Numbered from the stretch's first letter, positions 51,184-60,249 are shown. The stretch is 64,000 nt of DNA from DASQGA01 sp963722715 (GCA_963722715.1 CAVROA010000007.1:1-64000), one strand, 5' to 3'. Program-made: numbers and translations. The notes: generated from the sequence alone by a model not told the origin.

Positions 51184-52263
51184 GTGGGAGCAGTTCGGAG
51201 TGAGGGGGGAGTAGCGACCGTGATCGTCGAGCACGAGGAAGCCAAGGCACTCGTGAAGCACGGTCAGGAGGCCGGTTTCCTGACCCACGATGAGGTGGCG
51301 CTGGCGCTGGACGAGCTCGACCTCGACATCGCCGAGATCGAGGAGTTCTATACGACGCTCGACGAGCTGCAGATCGAGGTCCTCGATGAGGCCCCGGCCG
51401 AGCAGGCCCCTGACGCGGCTCAGGAGGCGCGAGAAGTATCGACGGACGCGCTGCAGGTTTTCTTGAAGGACATCGGACGCGTGCCGCTCCTCACGGCGCC
51501 GCAGGAGGTCGAGCTCGCGAAGCGCATCGAGCGCGGCGACCATCGCGCGAAGCAGAAGATGGTGGAGTCGAACCTCCGCCTGGTCGTCTCGATCGCGAAG
51601 AACTATCGAAACCAGGGCCTGCCGTTCCTCGATCTGATCCAGGAGGGGACGATCGGCCTCGTCCGCGCGGCCGAGAAGTTCGACCACCGCAAGGGCTTCA
51701 AGTTCTCCACCTACGCGACGTGGTGGATCCGGCAGGCGGTTGCGCGGGCTCTCGCCGACAAGGCACGCACGATCCGGATGCCCGTGCACGTGGTCGAGAA
51801 GCTGAACAAGATCGGCCGCGCCGAGCGGAAGCTCCTCTCGGAGCTGGGGCGCGACCCCACCGTTGTTGAGATCGCCGAGGAGCTCGATCTCGAGTCCGAC
51901 GAGGTGGAGCAGATCCGAAAGAGCGCCCAGACGCCGATCTCGCTCGAGAAGCCTGTGGGAGACGAGGAAGAGTCCGAGTTCGGCCACTTCCTCGCTGACG
52001 AAAACGCGATCGCGCCCGACGGAGCCGCTGAAGAGACCCTGAGGAAGGAAGTGCTGAAGCGTGTCCTCCAGGGCCTCTCGCACCGCGAGCGCCGCGTGCT
52101 CGAGCTTCGGTACGGCCTGGGCGGCGAGCATCCGAGGACGCTCGACGAGGTCGGCCGCACGTTCAACGTCACGCGTGAGCGCGTGCGACAGATCGAGAAC
52201 CAGAGCCTGAAGAAGCTCCAGGCGATGGCCGAGTCGCAGAAGCTGAAGGACGTCGCTGCGTGA
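51184..52263 (+). CDS. sigA: primary RNA polymerase sigma factor
   Basis: 359 residues, GTG start with AGGAGG at good distance. Region 1.1 (LVKHGQEAGFLTHDEVALAL) is followed by region 1.2 (VSTDALQVFLKDIGRVPLLTAPQEVELAKRIE), region 2 (NLRLVVSIAKNYRNQGLPFLDLIQEGTIGLVRAAEKFD, KFSTYATWWIRQAVARAL), region 3 and region 4 (LEGLSHRERRVLELRYGL-like, RTLDEVGRTFNVTRERVRQIENQSLKKL). The RxAxxRQIE-type end is that of housekeeping sigma factors. Region 1.1 is short and there is no non-conserved insertion, giving a small primary sigma. Confidence 0.93.
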   Translation: MGAVRSEGGVATVIVEHEEAKALVKHGQEAGFLTHDEVALALDELDLDIAEIEEFYTTLDELQIEVLDEAPAEQAPDAAQEAREVSTDALQVFLKDIGRVPLLTAPQEVELAKRIERGDHRAKQKMVESNLRLVVSIAKNYRNQGLPFLDLIQEGTIGLVRAAEKFDHRKGFKFSTYATWWIRQAVARALADKARTIRMPVHVVEKLNKIGRAERKLLSELGRDPTVVEIAEELDLESDEVEQIRKSAQTPISLEKPVGDEEESEFGHFLADENAIAPDGAAEETLRKEVLKRVLQGLSHRERRVLELRYGLGGEHPRTLDEVGRTFNVTRERVRQIENQSLKKLQAMAESQKLKDVAA

Positions 52264-52304
52264 CCGCAATGGGCGCTGGATAGCCCCACTGCTTCTCGCC
52301 GCTA

Positions 52305-52330
52305 CTAGCCGGCGCGGAAGCGCCGGCTAG
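52305..52330 (+). terminator. terminator after sigA
   Basis: CTAGCCGGCGC pairs perfectly with GCGCCGGCTAG around a GGAA tetraloop, about 40 bases after the sigma stop. Confidence 0.75.
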
Positions 52331-52360
52331 GCACGCTCTTCACTTCCGGCCCTCCGTAAG

Positions 52361-53698
52361 ATGCGCGCCGTGGCCGACTCGCCGGATCCTGCCTGGCTCG
52401 ACGAGCTTTTCGAATGGATCCGGATTCCTAGTGTCAGCGCCGATCCGGCTCACGCTGCCGACGTTCGGGATGCCGGAGAGTGGCTATGTGAGTTCGTTCG
52501 CAAGGCTGGCGGCGACGCCTCGCTGGTCGAGACGGACCAGCAGCCGCTGGCCGTCGGTGAGATTCCCGCTTCGGGCGGTGGCCGCGACGCGCCGACAGTG
52601 CTCCTCTACGGCCATTTCGACGTTCAGCCGGAGGATCCGCTCGAGCTCTGGGACACGCCGCCGTTTGAGCCGGTCATGCGCGACGGCTGGATCTTCGGCC
52701 GCGGGGCGGTCGATGACAAGGGGAACGCCTATCTCCTCCTGAAGGCCGCCCAGCAGCTTGCGAGCGAGGGCCGGCTGCCGGTGAACGTCCGGATCGCCTT
52801 CGACGGTGAGGAGGAGATCGGCGGCGACTCCATCGTCAAGTTCCTGGCGCAGGACGAGCGTGGGGCCGACGCGTGCATGATCTTCGATGCCGGTATGCCG
52901 GCGCTCGACGTTCCCGCGTTCGAGCTCGGAGTGCGCGGCATGCTCTACGTGCACGTGCGGCTCCGAACGGGGGATCGCGACCTCCACTCGGGCGTCTTTG
53001 GCGGGGCGGCGCTGAACGCCGTGCACGCGCTCATGAAAACCCTCGCGGCGGTCGTTGCCGTTCCGGACGAGCTCCGGCGGGGCGTCATACCCGCTACCGG
53101 CGAGGAGCGGTCGAGTTGGGCCGAGCTCGACCCCGGCTCCGAGGTCCTGGCAGACGAGGGCGCGCGGCCGCTCGACTCGAGCGCGGCCGAGGAGTTCTAC
53201 GACCGCACGTTCGCGGGGCCCGCCGTCGACGTGAACGGGATTCAGGGAGGCTCGCCCCTCCTTCAGAAGACGGTTCTCCCGGTCGAGGCCGAGGCGAACG
53301 TCTCGATGCGGATCGCGCCGGGTCAGGACCTGGAGGAGCTTCGCTCGACCTTCGAGCGGCTTCTCCGCGAGGCGGCTCCCGAGGGCGCCGACCTGGACGT
53401 GGAGATCTGGTCGACCAGTCCAGCCGGGCTCGTCCCACCGGACTCGAAAGCAATTCAGCTGGCCCAGGACGCGTTCGAGCGCGTGCTTGGCCGGCGTCCG
53501 CTGCTCCTCAGGTCAGGAGGGACCCTGCCCGTCGTGCCGGCGTTGGTCGACAAGGGGATTCCGACGATCCTGAGCGGTTTCGGGCTCCCGGGCGCGAACA
53601 TGCACTCGCCGAACGAGCGGTTCCTCGCGCGCTACGTTCCGCTCGGGGTCGCCGCTGCGCAGGAGACCTTGCTCGCCTTCGCCGAACTGCGCCCCTAA
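52361..53698 (+). CDS. M20-family dipeptidase/metallopeptidase
   Basis: 445 residues. Zinc ligands and catalytic residues are in TVLLYGHFDVQPEDP (His and Asp), GRGAVDDKGNAYLLL (Asp), AFDGEEEIGGDS (Glu pair), FDAGMP and GANMHSPNERF (final His). The dimerisation domain (residues 195-330) carries RDLHSGVFGG. The DVQPED form is typical of the dipeptidase or CPG2-like subgroup. It is a single cytoplasmic gene after the sigma terminator. Confidence 0.9.
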   Translation: MRAVADSPDPAWLDELFEWIRIPSVSADPAHAADVRDAGEWLCEFVRKAGGDASLVETDQQPLAVGEIPASGGGRDAPTVLLYGHFDVQPEDPLELWDTPPFEPVMRDGWIFGRGAVDDKGNAYLLLKAAQQLASEGRLPVNVRIAFDGEEEIGGDSIVKFLAQDERGADACMIFDAGMPALDVPAFELGVRGMLYVHVRLRTGDRDLHSGVFGGAALNAVHALMKTLAAVVAVPDELRRGVIPATGEERSSWAELDPGSEVLADEGARPLDSSAAEEFYDRTFAGPAVDVNGIQGGSPLLQKTVLPVEAEANVSMRIAPGQDLEELRSTFERLLREAAPEGADLDVEIWSTSPAGLVPPDSKAIQLAQDAFERVLGRRPLLLRSGGTLPVVPALVDKGIPTILSGFGLPGANMHSPNERFLARYVPLGVAAAQETLLAFAELRP

Positions 53699-53713
53699 GA
53701 GGCCGCGACCGGG

Positions 53714-54088
53714 CTAGGCGCCGACGGGCTCGGCGGACGGCAGGTCGTGACTGTGGCCATGCTCAGGCACGAGCCATTCGTGCCCGAAGCGGCGCATCTC
53801 CTCGATGACTGGAAGGAGGCTCCTACCCTTCTCGGTCAGCTCGTACTCGACTCGGGGCGGCGATTCCGCATAGCTCCTGCGGACGACGAAGTCCTCCTCC
53901 TCGAGCACGCGGAGCCGCTCGGAGAGTGTCCGCGGGCTGATGCCCGGACACGCCCTCTCCAGCTCGGAGAAACGCCTCGCTCCCTCGGAAAGATCGTGGA
54001 CGAGGACAGCGGTCCACTTGGCGCCGATGATGTCGGCCGTGCACGCGACCGAGCACTGCTCGTCGTGAACCGGTCTCATCGTGCGCAT
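53714..54088 (-). CDS. HxlR-family transcriptional regulator
   Basis: 124 residues from ATG at 54088. CSVACTADIIGAKWTAVLVHDLSEGARRFSELERACPGISPRTLSERLRVLEEEDFVVRRSYAESPPRVEYELTEKG is a full HxlR winged helix, with Cys residues at the N-terminus that in some members sense thiol stress. The tail is His-rich (EHGHSHDLP). It is downstream of the 26-residue peptide gene on the same strand, with a hairpin between them. Confidence 0.88.
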   Translation of the reverse strand: MRTMRPVHDEQCSVACTADIIGAKWTAVLVHDLSEGARRFSELERACPGISPRTLSERLRVLEEEDFVVRRSYAESPPRVEYELTEKGRSLLPVIEEMRRFGHEWLVPEHGHSHDLPSAEPVGA

Positions 54089-54118
54089 ACCCGGATTGTA
54101 GGGGACGCCCCAGGGGGC

Positions 54119-54146
54119 GGGGGAACGCCCCGCAAGGCGCTCCCCC
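54119..54146 (-). terminator. hairpin between the short peptide gene and the HxlR gene
   Basis: GGGGGAACGCC and GGCGCTCCCCC pair over 11 positions (one G-T) around a six-base loop. It starts about 10 bases after the stop of the peptide gene and has no strong T run. Termination or attenuation between the two genes is possible. Confidence 0.45.
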
Positions 54147-54156
54147 TTCAAAATGG

Positions 54157-54237
54157 CTACGGGCCCCAGGGGAAGCGACCCATGACCGCCGCGGCGCCGA
54201 GCGCCGCCAGCAGCGCGACGAGAGAGCGTGTCGGCAC
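54157..54237 (-). CDS. 26-residue hydrophobic peptide
   Basis: An 81-base frame from GTG, with a near-perfect ribosome site (AAGGAGGAG) just upstream. The peptide starts MPTR, has a hydrophobic core of about 15 residues (SLVALLAALGAAAVM) and ends GRFPWGP. This is the build of short export-type peptides: positive start, hydrophobic stretch, distinct polar or aromatic tail. It lies divergent from an XRE-TPR regulator, 95 bases start to start. A signalling peptide is one reading and a small membrane protein is the other. It is too short for standard gene callers. Confidence 0.55.
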   Translation of the reverse strand: MPTRSLVALLAALGAAAVMGRFPWGP

Positions 54238-54332
54238 GTCTCCTCCTTCTGTGTTGACAACGGGAAACTCCGTCGCTCTGCTACTTCCACGATTTGACGC
54301 TCATCCCTTCGAGGGGCGAACATGGGAGCCAG

Positions 54333-55673
54333 ATGGCCGATGGACGTCCTGTGACCGAATCGATCGGCCAGCGAATCGCGCGCCTCCGGCGGGAGCGCTC
54401 ACTGTCGCAGCGCGAGCTGGCGACCACCGGCGTCTCCTTCACCTACGTCTCGCGGATCGAGGCGGGGCAACGCCAACCGTCCGTAAAGGCGATTCGCGCG
54501 CTTGCCGTCAAGCTCGGGGTCTCGCCCGAGTACTTGGAGACCGGTCGCGACCTCGCGCCGACGGGAGACCGCGAGCTCCGGGTCACGGATGCCGAACTCC
54601 AGGTCCGGCTCGACGGCTCCTCCGACGCGGAAGGGGAGCTTCGCGAGGTTCTGGCCGAGGCGCACGCAGCGGGCGACCTCCCGATCGCGCGCCGGGCCCG
54701 TATCGCTCTTGCGCTCTCCCTCGCGAGCGAGGGGCGCCACGAGGATGTGATCGAGATGCTCGAAGAGCATCTCGAGAGCGACCGGCCCGCCGTGGCCGAG
54801 CGTCCCGACCTCTACGCGCTACTCGGTCGCGCCTACGCGGCAGCCGGCGAGAATCCGCGCTCGATCGCGCTCTTCAGCCGTTGTCTCGAGGAGATTCGCA
54901 GATCCAAGGACCCGGACCCGATCCTGTTCGTCCGCTTCGCGAGCTACCTGAGCTACGCGCTCGTGGACGCGGGAGACGCCGCCGCCGCCCAGCGAGTGCT
55001 CGCCGACGCCCTGGAGCGGGCCGACGGTGTCAGCGATCGCTACACCCTGATCAGGCTCTACTGGTCGCTGGGCCGCTTCTATGCGGTCGAGGGACCGCCA
55101 GGTAGGGCTCTCGACTATGTGCGGCGCGCGATCGCCCTCCTCGAGGCAACCGAGGACACGTTCCACCTTTCACGTGCGCACCAGCTCTGTGCAGTGATCC
55201 TCCTGGATCAGGAGAGCGGACAGATGGCGCGCAAGCATCTCGAGCGGGCGGAGGAGCTACTCTCGGATGAGGCGAGCCCGGGTGAGCTCGGCGCTCTCGC
55301 CACCGAACGCGCCAGGCTCGAGCTCCAGCTCGACCAGCCCCACGCGGCGCGCGAGTACGCGCTCGAGGCTCTCTCGCTTCTCGAGGGCGGAGCGGCTGTT
55401 GACGTGGGTCACGCCTGGCGCACGCTCGCGGAGGTGTTCGAGCGCCTGGGAGACACCGATCTGGCCGAGCGGTCCTACCGCACCGCGGTTGAGGTTCTCA
55501 CCGGTCAGGGCGCCTCTAGACAACTCGCCGAGACCTACCGCTCCTGGGGGAAATTCCTGCGAGCCGAGGGCCGCGAGGACGAGGCCCTGGACGTCTTCGA
55601 GCGGGCCGCAGACCTCGCCGTCTTCACGGTGGCACCGCATGGCGTCGACGTCGCGGACCGCCAGCACCGCTAA
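54333..55673 (+). CDS. XRE-family regulator with C-terminal TPR domain
   Basis: 446 residues from ATG with GGGAG upstream. The helix-turn-helix spans residues 10-70 (IGQRIARLRRERSLSQRELATTGVSFTYVSRIEAGQRQPSVKAIRALAVKLGVS). Residues 100-440 form at least eight TPR-like helix pairs (DLYALLGRAYAAAGENPRSIALFSRCLEEI, ALDYVRRAIALLEATEDTFHLSRAH and LAETYRSWGKFLRAEGREDEALDVFERAADL). This is the architecture of RRNPP peptide-binding regulators, though similar proteins without known ligands exist in actinobacteria. A TTGACA at 54254 may belong to its promoter. Confidence 0.85.
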   Translation: MADGRPVTESIGQRIARLRRERSLSQRELATTGVSFTYVSRIEAGQRQPSVKAIRALAVKLGVSPEYLETGRDLAPTGDRELRVTDAELQVRLDGSSDAEGELREVLAEAHAAGDLPIARRARIALALSLASEGRHEDVIEMLEEHLESDRPAVAERPDLYALLGRAYAAAGENPRSIALFSRCLEEIRRSKDPDPILFVRFASYLSYALVDAGDAAAAQRVLADALERADGVSDRYTLIRLYWSLGRFYAVEGPPGRALDYVRRAIALLEATEDTFHLSRAHQLCAVILLDQESGQMARKHLERAEELLSDEASPGELGALATERARLELQLDQPHAAREYALEALSLLEGGAAVDVGHAWRTLAEVFERLGDTDLAERSYRTAVEVLTGQGASRQLAETYRSWGKFLRAEGREDEALDVFERAADLAVFTVAPHGVDVADRQHR

Positions 55674-55679
55674 GTCCTC

Positions 55680-57221
55680 CTAGTCGAACGGCGGGCCTCC
55701 GAAGACCCAGCGGCCTCCGAGCATCGTCGCGACGACCTGAATCTCTTCGAGCTCTTCGGGCGGGCACGCGAAGGGGTCCCGATCGAGCACGACCAGGTCA
55801 GCCAGATAGCCGGGTAGGAGCTTGCCCCGAACGCGCTCGTCCCCCGAGAGCCAGGCGGGCGTGACCGTCGTCGCCACGAGCGCTTGCCCGACGGTGAGTG
55901 CCTGCTCCGGGTGCCAGGGCTCACGCTCATCGAGGGTCCGCAGAACGCCGGCCCTGACCCCCAGGAGGGGATCGAGCTCCTCGATCGGCGCGTCGGAGCC
56001 GTTTACGACGAGTGCGCCGCTCTCGACGAGGGAGCGGAACGGGTAGGCGCGATCGACTCTCTCGGCCCAGAAGCGATCTGCGATGTCCCGATCGGACGGT
56101 GCGTGGGTCAGCTGGATCGACGCCGCCACGCCAAGAGCTGCAAATCGTGGAAGGTCCTCCTCAGCGAGGAGCTGGGCGTGCTCGATCCGGTGGCGAAGGC
56201 CCAGCGGTCGCCAGACGTCCTGGGTGGCTTCGAACGCGTCCAGGGCTTCGCGGTTCGCGAGATCTCCGATCGCGTGCACAGCGACCGGAAAGCCCGCGTG
56301 CGCGCTCCGGATGACGATCTCGGCCAGCTCGGCCCCGCTCGTGATCTCGATCCCGCTTCCGTCGAGGAGCCGAGCCGTCTGTGAGCCGAGCGTCCCGTCC
56401 ATGAAGATCTTGAGGTAGCCGATCCGCAGGAGGTCGTCTCCGAAGCCGGAGCGGATTCCGAGTTCTTCGAGCTCCTCGTAGCGCTCGTGTGGAAGCGACT
56501 GCCACACGCGAAAGGAAAGAGCGCCCTCGTCGCGGAGCGTCTGGAAGAATCCGAATGCGCCGAGGCCCCCGTCCTTGTCGTGCACGGCGGTGACTCCCCG
56601 TGACGACGCGAGTGCGATCCCTTCCCGCATCGCCTCGAGCCATTCCTCCGCAGGGGTCTCGACCCAGCGTTCGCGGAATCGCCAGGCCGACTCTTCCCGG
56701 AGGATGCCGGTGGGCTCGCCGCGCTCGTCGACCTCGACGACGCCGCCCCGAACGGCCAGGTCGCCGTTCGCGCGCGCCAGGGCGGCGGAGTTCAGCCACA
56801 GGCTGTGGCCGTCCTTTGCAGTCAGGGCGACCGGAAGTTCCCCGGTGACGGCGTCGAGAGCTGCCCGGCTCGGCTCAACGGGCGGGGACCACTCGGCATT
56901 GCGCCAGCCGGTGCCGCGGAGCCAGCGCCCCGGCGTGGCCGTCTTTGCGGCCTCGGCTACGCGGGCAACGGCCTCTTCGAGCGTACGAGTGCCCTCGAGC
57001 CTCACCTGTCGCCGGGCGAGCGCCCACTGTGGGAAGTGGACGTGGGAATCGGTGAATCCAGGCAGGACGCAGCGACCCCCGAGATCGATGCGCTCCGGGC
57101 TCGCCAGGGCCCGTTCGTGGGTGCCGACCCCTCCCGCGATGCGGTCTCCAGCGATCGCGAGCGCACGCGCCAGCGGCAGTGACGCTTCCATCGTCCTGAT
57201 TGCGCCGTTCTCGAGGATCAT
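55680..57221 (-). CDS. amidohydrolase (YtcJ-like, amidohydro_3)
   Basis: 513 residues. The metal motif DSHVHFPQWAL is near residue 58. Further ligands are in PVAVHAIGDLANREALDAF, RHRIEHAQLL and NGSDAPIEELDPLLGVRAGV. The Lys in YLKIFMDGTLGSQTA fits the bridging position. The C-terminus LPGYLADLVVLDRDPF is the beta-sandwich return typical of the superfamily. Members of this branch act on formamides and exoenzyme substrates that are mostly unknown. The gene ends six bases from the XRE-TPR stop on the other strand. Confidence 0.88.
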   Translation of the reverse strand: MILENGAIRTMEASLPLARALAIAGDRIAGGVGTHERALASPERIDLGGRCVLPGFTDSHVHFPQWALARRQVRLEGTRTLEEAVARVAEAAKTATPGRWLRGTGWRNAEWSPPVEPSRAALDAVTGELPVALTAKDGHSLWLNSAALARANGDLAVRGGVVEVDERGEPTGILREESAWRFRERWVETPAEEWLEAMREGIALASSRGVTAVHDKDGGLGAFGFFQTLRDEGALSFRVWQSLPHERYEELEELGIRSGFGDDLLRIGYLKIFMDGTLGSQTARLLDGSGIEITSGAELAEIVIRSAHAGFPVAVHAIGDLANREALDAFEATQDVWRPLGLRHRIEHAQLLAEEDLPRFAALGVAASIQLTHAPSDRDIADRFWAERVDRAYPFRSLVESGALVVNGSDAPIEELDPLLGVRAGVLRTLDEREPWHPEQALTVGQALVATTVTPAWLSGDERVRGKLLPGYLADLVVLDRDPFACPPEELEEIQVVATMLGGRWVFGGPPFD

Positions 57222-57319
57222 CGCGAGGACTCTAAGCTCTAAGCCGGTGGACCTTCCGGGGCGTGTGGGTCGTATCCAACTGGATGGACCTCGTCGCGGC
57301 GGTGCCCTCGTATAGTCGG

Positions 57320-57865
57320 ATGGGAATGGCGGGCTTCCGGCGTGGGGAGGGGGCCTCGATCCGGCGCGCCCGGTCCGGATCCGTCCCGGATGTCGAGCAG
57401 TTGTTCCGCGAGCACTGGCCCCGTGCCTACCGGGCGGCCTACCTCGTCGTCCACGATGCGGCCGCCGCCGAGGACATCGCGCAGGAGGCCTTCCTCGCCG
57501 CGGTCAGGTCGCTGGAGCGCTTCGATTCGCGCCGGCCGTTTGGCCCCTGGCTCCATCGGATCGTCGTCAACCGGGCGATCGACTGGACCCGCGCGCGTTC
57601 GCTTCGGCGCGAGTTGGGCGACGAGCAGGTGGGGGAGCACCCGGCGTCGACTGTGGATCGGACGGCCGCCGTGTCCGACGACGTGGTCCGTGCCCTGGCG
57701 ACGCTGTCGCCCGAGCACCGGGCCGTCGTCGTCCTGCGTTTCCTGCTCGAGTACACGCCCGGCGAGATCGCCGGAGTGCTCGAGCTTCCTCGCGGAACCG
57801 TCAACTCCCGCCTGCGCCGGGCACTCGACGCACTCCGGGAGTGCTTCGACGAGGAGCAGGAATGA
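57320..57865 (+). CDS. ECF-type RNA polymerase sigma factor
   Basis: 181 residues from ATG at 57320 (57326 is nearly as good). Region 2 is VEQLFREHWPRAYRAAYLVVHDAAAAEDIAQEAFLAAVRSLERFDSRRPFGPWLHRIVVNRAIDWTRAR. Region 4 is LATLSPEHRAVVVLRFLLEYTPGEIAGVLELPRGTVNSRLRRALDALR. The protein is of the SigE/RpoE class. The next gene overlaps by ATGA and encodes its probable membrane partner. Confidence 0.9.
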   Translation: MGMAGFRRGEGASIRRARSGSVPDVEQLFREHWPRAYRAAYLVVHDAAAAEDIAQEAFLAAVRSLERFDSRRPFGPWLHRIVVNRAIDWTRARSLRRELGDEQVGEHPASTVDRTAAVSDDVVRALATLSPEHRAVVVLRFLLEYTPGEIAGVLELPRGTVNSRLRRALDALRECFDEEQE

Positions 57866-59037
57866 ACCACGCGGACATCCGGCAGAAGCTCCTCTCCGTC
57901 CACCCGCCCGACGAGCTCGAGGCGGAGCGGCGAAGCTGGAGGGTCGTTCGGGCCGCCTGGGAGGCACGCGAGCCCTTGCCTGCCGATCGGCACCGCCGGC
58001 GGCTTGTGGCGGCAGCCCTCTTCGCCACGGCCGCCATCCTCGGGGCCGTGGCGCTCACGCCGGCCGGAGGCGCGGTCGGTGGTTGGATCAAGGATGTCGT
58101 CGCCGGGCGCCCCGACGCACGCCCCGCGCTCGACTCGTTGCCCGCGCCCGGAAACCTGCTCGTTGCCTCGGAGCAAGGCCTCTGGGTCGTCTCTTCGGAC
58201 GGCTCGAAGCGCCGGCTTGGTGACTACCGGCAAGCGTCGTGGTCGCCGCGCGGGAAGTTCGTGGCTGCGGCCGCGGGGCACCAACTGGTCGCCGTCACTC
58301 CGGATGGAGCCGTGCGTTGGACCCTCTCCCGGCCGCAGCCGATCACCGATGCCCGCTGGATGCCGGGCACGGGATTCCGCGTCGCCTACCGGACCGGCCG
58401 TACCCTCCGCGTGGTCGCCGGCGACGGACATGGCGACAAGTTGGTGGCGAACGGGGTGGCTCCGGTGGCACCCGCGTGGCAGCCGGTCGAGAGCCACGTG
58501 ATCTCCTATCTCGACCGGGCCGGCAGGATTCATGTCGTCCGGACGGACGACCGGCGGGAGTTATGGCGAACCGGTAGGGCCGGGCCGGTTCGAGAGATCG
58601 TGTGGTCGACGGACGGAAAGTGGCTTCTCGCCTGGAGCCCGAGTCAGATTCGCGTCTGGGGAGCCGAGGGAAGGCTCGAGACCTCGATCCGCGTCCCCGT
58701 CAGGCAGGCGACAATCCTCGCTGCCGCCTTCAGGCCCGGCACTCGATCGTTCGCCTACTCGGTGTTCGAGAAAGGGCTGGGGAAGAGCACCGTCTTCGTC
58801 TACCGGAGGAACTCGATCTCCCGGTTCAGCGGCCAGGGTCGGCTGACGGGCCTCACCTGGTCGCCCGATGCGAAATGGCTCCTGGTCTCGTGGCCCGCGG
58901 CCGACCAGTGGGTCTTCCTCGAGATCCCTGGCGGTGTCAGGCGGATCGAGGCTGTCGGAAACATCGCCGCCGAGTTCGATCCCGGAGCTCTGGGCGGCGA
59001 GTTTCCGCGCGTGCAGGGCTGGGTTCTGCCGCACTAG
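57862..59037 (+). CDS. membrane-anchored beta-propeller protein, probable partner of the ECF sigma
   Basis: 391 residues. The N-terminal 45 residues are a charged cytoplasmic helix (ADIRQKLLSVHPPDELEAERRSWRVVRAAWEAREP), where anti-sigma factors bind sigma. One membrane helix (LVAAALFATAAILGAVALTPAGG) follows. The outer part is a WD40/TolB-like propeller with repeated blades: GLWVVSSDGSKRRLGDYRQASWSPRGKFVAAA, VREIVWSTDGKWLLAWSPSQIRVWG and GLTWSPDAKWLLVSWPAADQWVF. The zinc motif HxxxCxxC of ZAS anti-sigma factors is absent. Anti-sigma function is inferred from the gene overlap. Confidence 0.78.
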   Translation: MNHADIRQKLLSVHPPDELEAERRSWRVVRAAWEAREPLPADRHRRRLVAAALFATAAILGAVALTPAGGAVGGWIKDVVAGRPDARPALDSLPAPGNLLVASEQGLWVVSSDGSKRRLGDYRQASWSPRGKFVAAAAGHQLVAVTPDGAVRWTLSRPQPITDARWMPGTGFRVAYRTGRTLRVVAGDGHGDKLVANGVAPVAPAWQPVESHVISYLDRAGRIHVVRTDDRRELWRTGRAGPVREIVWSTDGKWLLAWSPSQIRVWGAEGRLETSIRVPVRQATILAAAFRPGTRSFAYSVFEKGLGKSTVFVYRRNSISRFSGQGRLTGLTWSPDAKWLLVSWPAADQWVFLEIPGGVRRIEAVGNIAAEFDPGALGGEFPRVQGWVLPH

Positions 59038-59067
59038 CGGCTTTGGGGCGCGGCTAACATCCGCGCC

Positions 59068-60249
59068 GTGCGAGTGGATCCTCTTTCCGACGAGCAGCGT
59101 GAGATCCGCGAGCTCGTGCGGACGCTGGCGCGAGAGCGGATTGCGCCCCGCGCGGCCGAGATCGATGCAACGGCCGAGTTCCCGTGGGACATGGTCGAGC
59201 TCTTTCGCGAGCACGACGTGTTCGGCCTTCCGTTCGACGAGCAGCATGGAGGCTCGGGCACGGGGGTGCTCATGCTGCTCGTGGCGATCGAGGAGATTTC
59301 GAAGGTCTGTGCGACTACCGGTCTCATCCTCGCCGTCCAGGAGCTCGGCTCGCTGGCGCTCAAGTTGGCGGGTACCGACGAGCTGAAGGAGCGCTACCTC
59401 TCGCGGCTTGCGAGCGGCGAGTGGCTGGCCGCCTATGCGCTCACCGAGCCAGGCTCGGGCTCGGACGCGGCCGCCATGAGAACCGAGGCGAGGCTGGAGG
59501 GCGACTCCTACGTCCTGAACGGCACCAAGCGCTTCATCACGAATGCCGGGGTTGCCGGTCTGTACACGGTTTTCGCGAAGACCGATCCCTCAGGCGGTCA
59601 CGCAGGCATCTCGGCATTTCTCGTGGAGGCCGAAACGCCGGGCTTCTCAGTCGGTCGCATCGAGCCGAAGATGGGCATCAAGGGCTCGACGACGGGCGAG
59701 ATCTTCTTCGACGAGTGCCGCGTTCCGGCCGCGAATCTGCTCGGCGCGGAGGGGGAGGGCTTCCGGATCGCGATGCGGGTGCTCGACCGGTCGCGACCCG
59801 GGATCGCCGCGCAGGCGCTCGGGCTCGCGCAGGGGGCGACCGACTACGCGCTCGCCTATGCGACGAGCCGCGAGACCATGGGAAAGCCGATCGTCGAGCA
59901 CCAGCTCGTGGCGGCCAAGCTCGCCGACATGGAGACGCACTGCAATGCGGCCCGCGGGTTGCTCTACAAGGTCGGCCTTCTGATCGACGACGGGGTCGAG
60001 GGCCCCGAGCTGACGAAGGCGTCCGCGGAGGCGAAGCTCTTCTGCGCCGATACAGCGATGGAGGTCACGACGGAGGCCGTACAGGTTCTCGGCGGGTACG
60101 GATACATGCGGGAGTACCCGCTCGAGCGGATGATGCGGGACGCGAAAATCACGCAGATCTACGAGGGGACGAGCGAGATCCAGCGCCTGGTGATCGCCCG
60201 CGAGATGGTGCGCGAGAACCGCTCTTCGCTCCTCGCGGAAGTCTCCTGA
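59068..60249 (+). CDS. acyl-CoA dehydrogenase
   Basis: 393 residues. FAD-binding signatures AYALTEPGSGSDAAAM and KRFITNAGVAGLYTVFAKT are present. The catalytic Glu is in the C-terminal KITQIYEGTSEIQRLVIAREM, in the position used by short and medium-chain enzymes. VQVLGGYGYMREYPLERMMRDAK is the standard helix before it. It oxidises acyl-CoA to enoyl-CoA, and the chain length cannot be set by eye. The following oxidoreductase gene overlaps its stop. Confidence 0.93.
   Translation: MRVDPLSDEQREIRELVRTLARERIAPRAAEIDATAEFPWDMVELFREHDVFGLPFDEQHGGSGTGVLMLLVAIEEISKVCATTGLILAVQELGSLALKLAGTDELKERYLSRLASGEWLAAYALTEPGSGSDAAAMRTEARLEGDSYVLNGTKRFITNAGVAGLYTVFAKTDPSGGHAGISAFLVEAETPGFSVGRIEPKMGIKGSTTGEIFFDECRVPAANLLGAEGEGFRIAMRVLDRSRPGIAAQALGLAQGATDYALAYATSRETMGKPIVEHQLVAAKLADMETHCNAARGLLYKVGLLIDDGVEGPELTKASAEAKLFCADTAMEVTTEAVQVLGGYGYMREYPLERMMRDAKITQIYEGTSEIQRLVIAREMVRENRSSLLAEVS

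Noticed and set aside
59184..60245. N-terminal extension of the CrtI-like frame through the acyl-CoA dehydrogenase gene
   Set aside because: The extension is out-of-frame shadow of the dehydrogenase and is Arg/Gly-rich; similarity to the family begins only at 60252.
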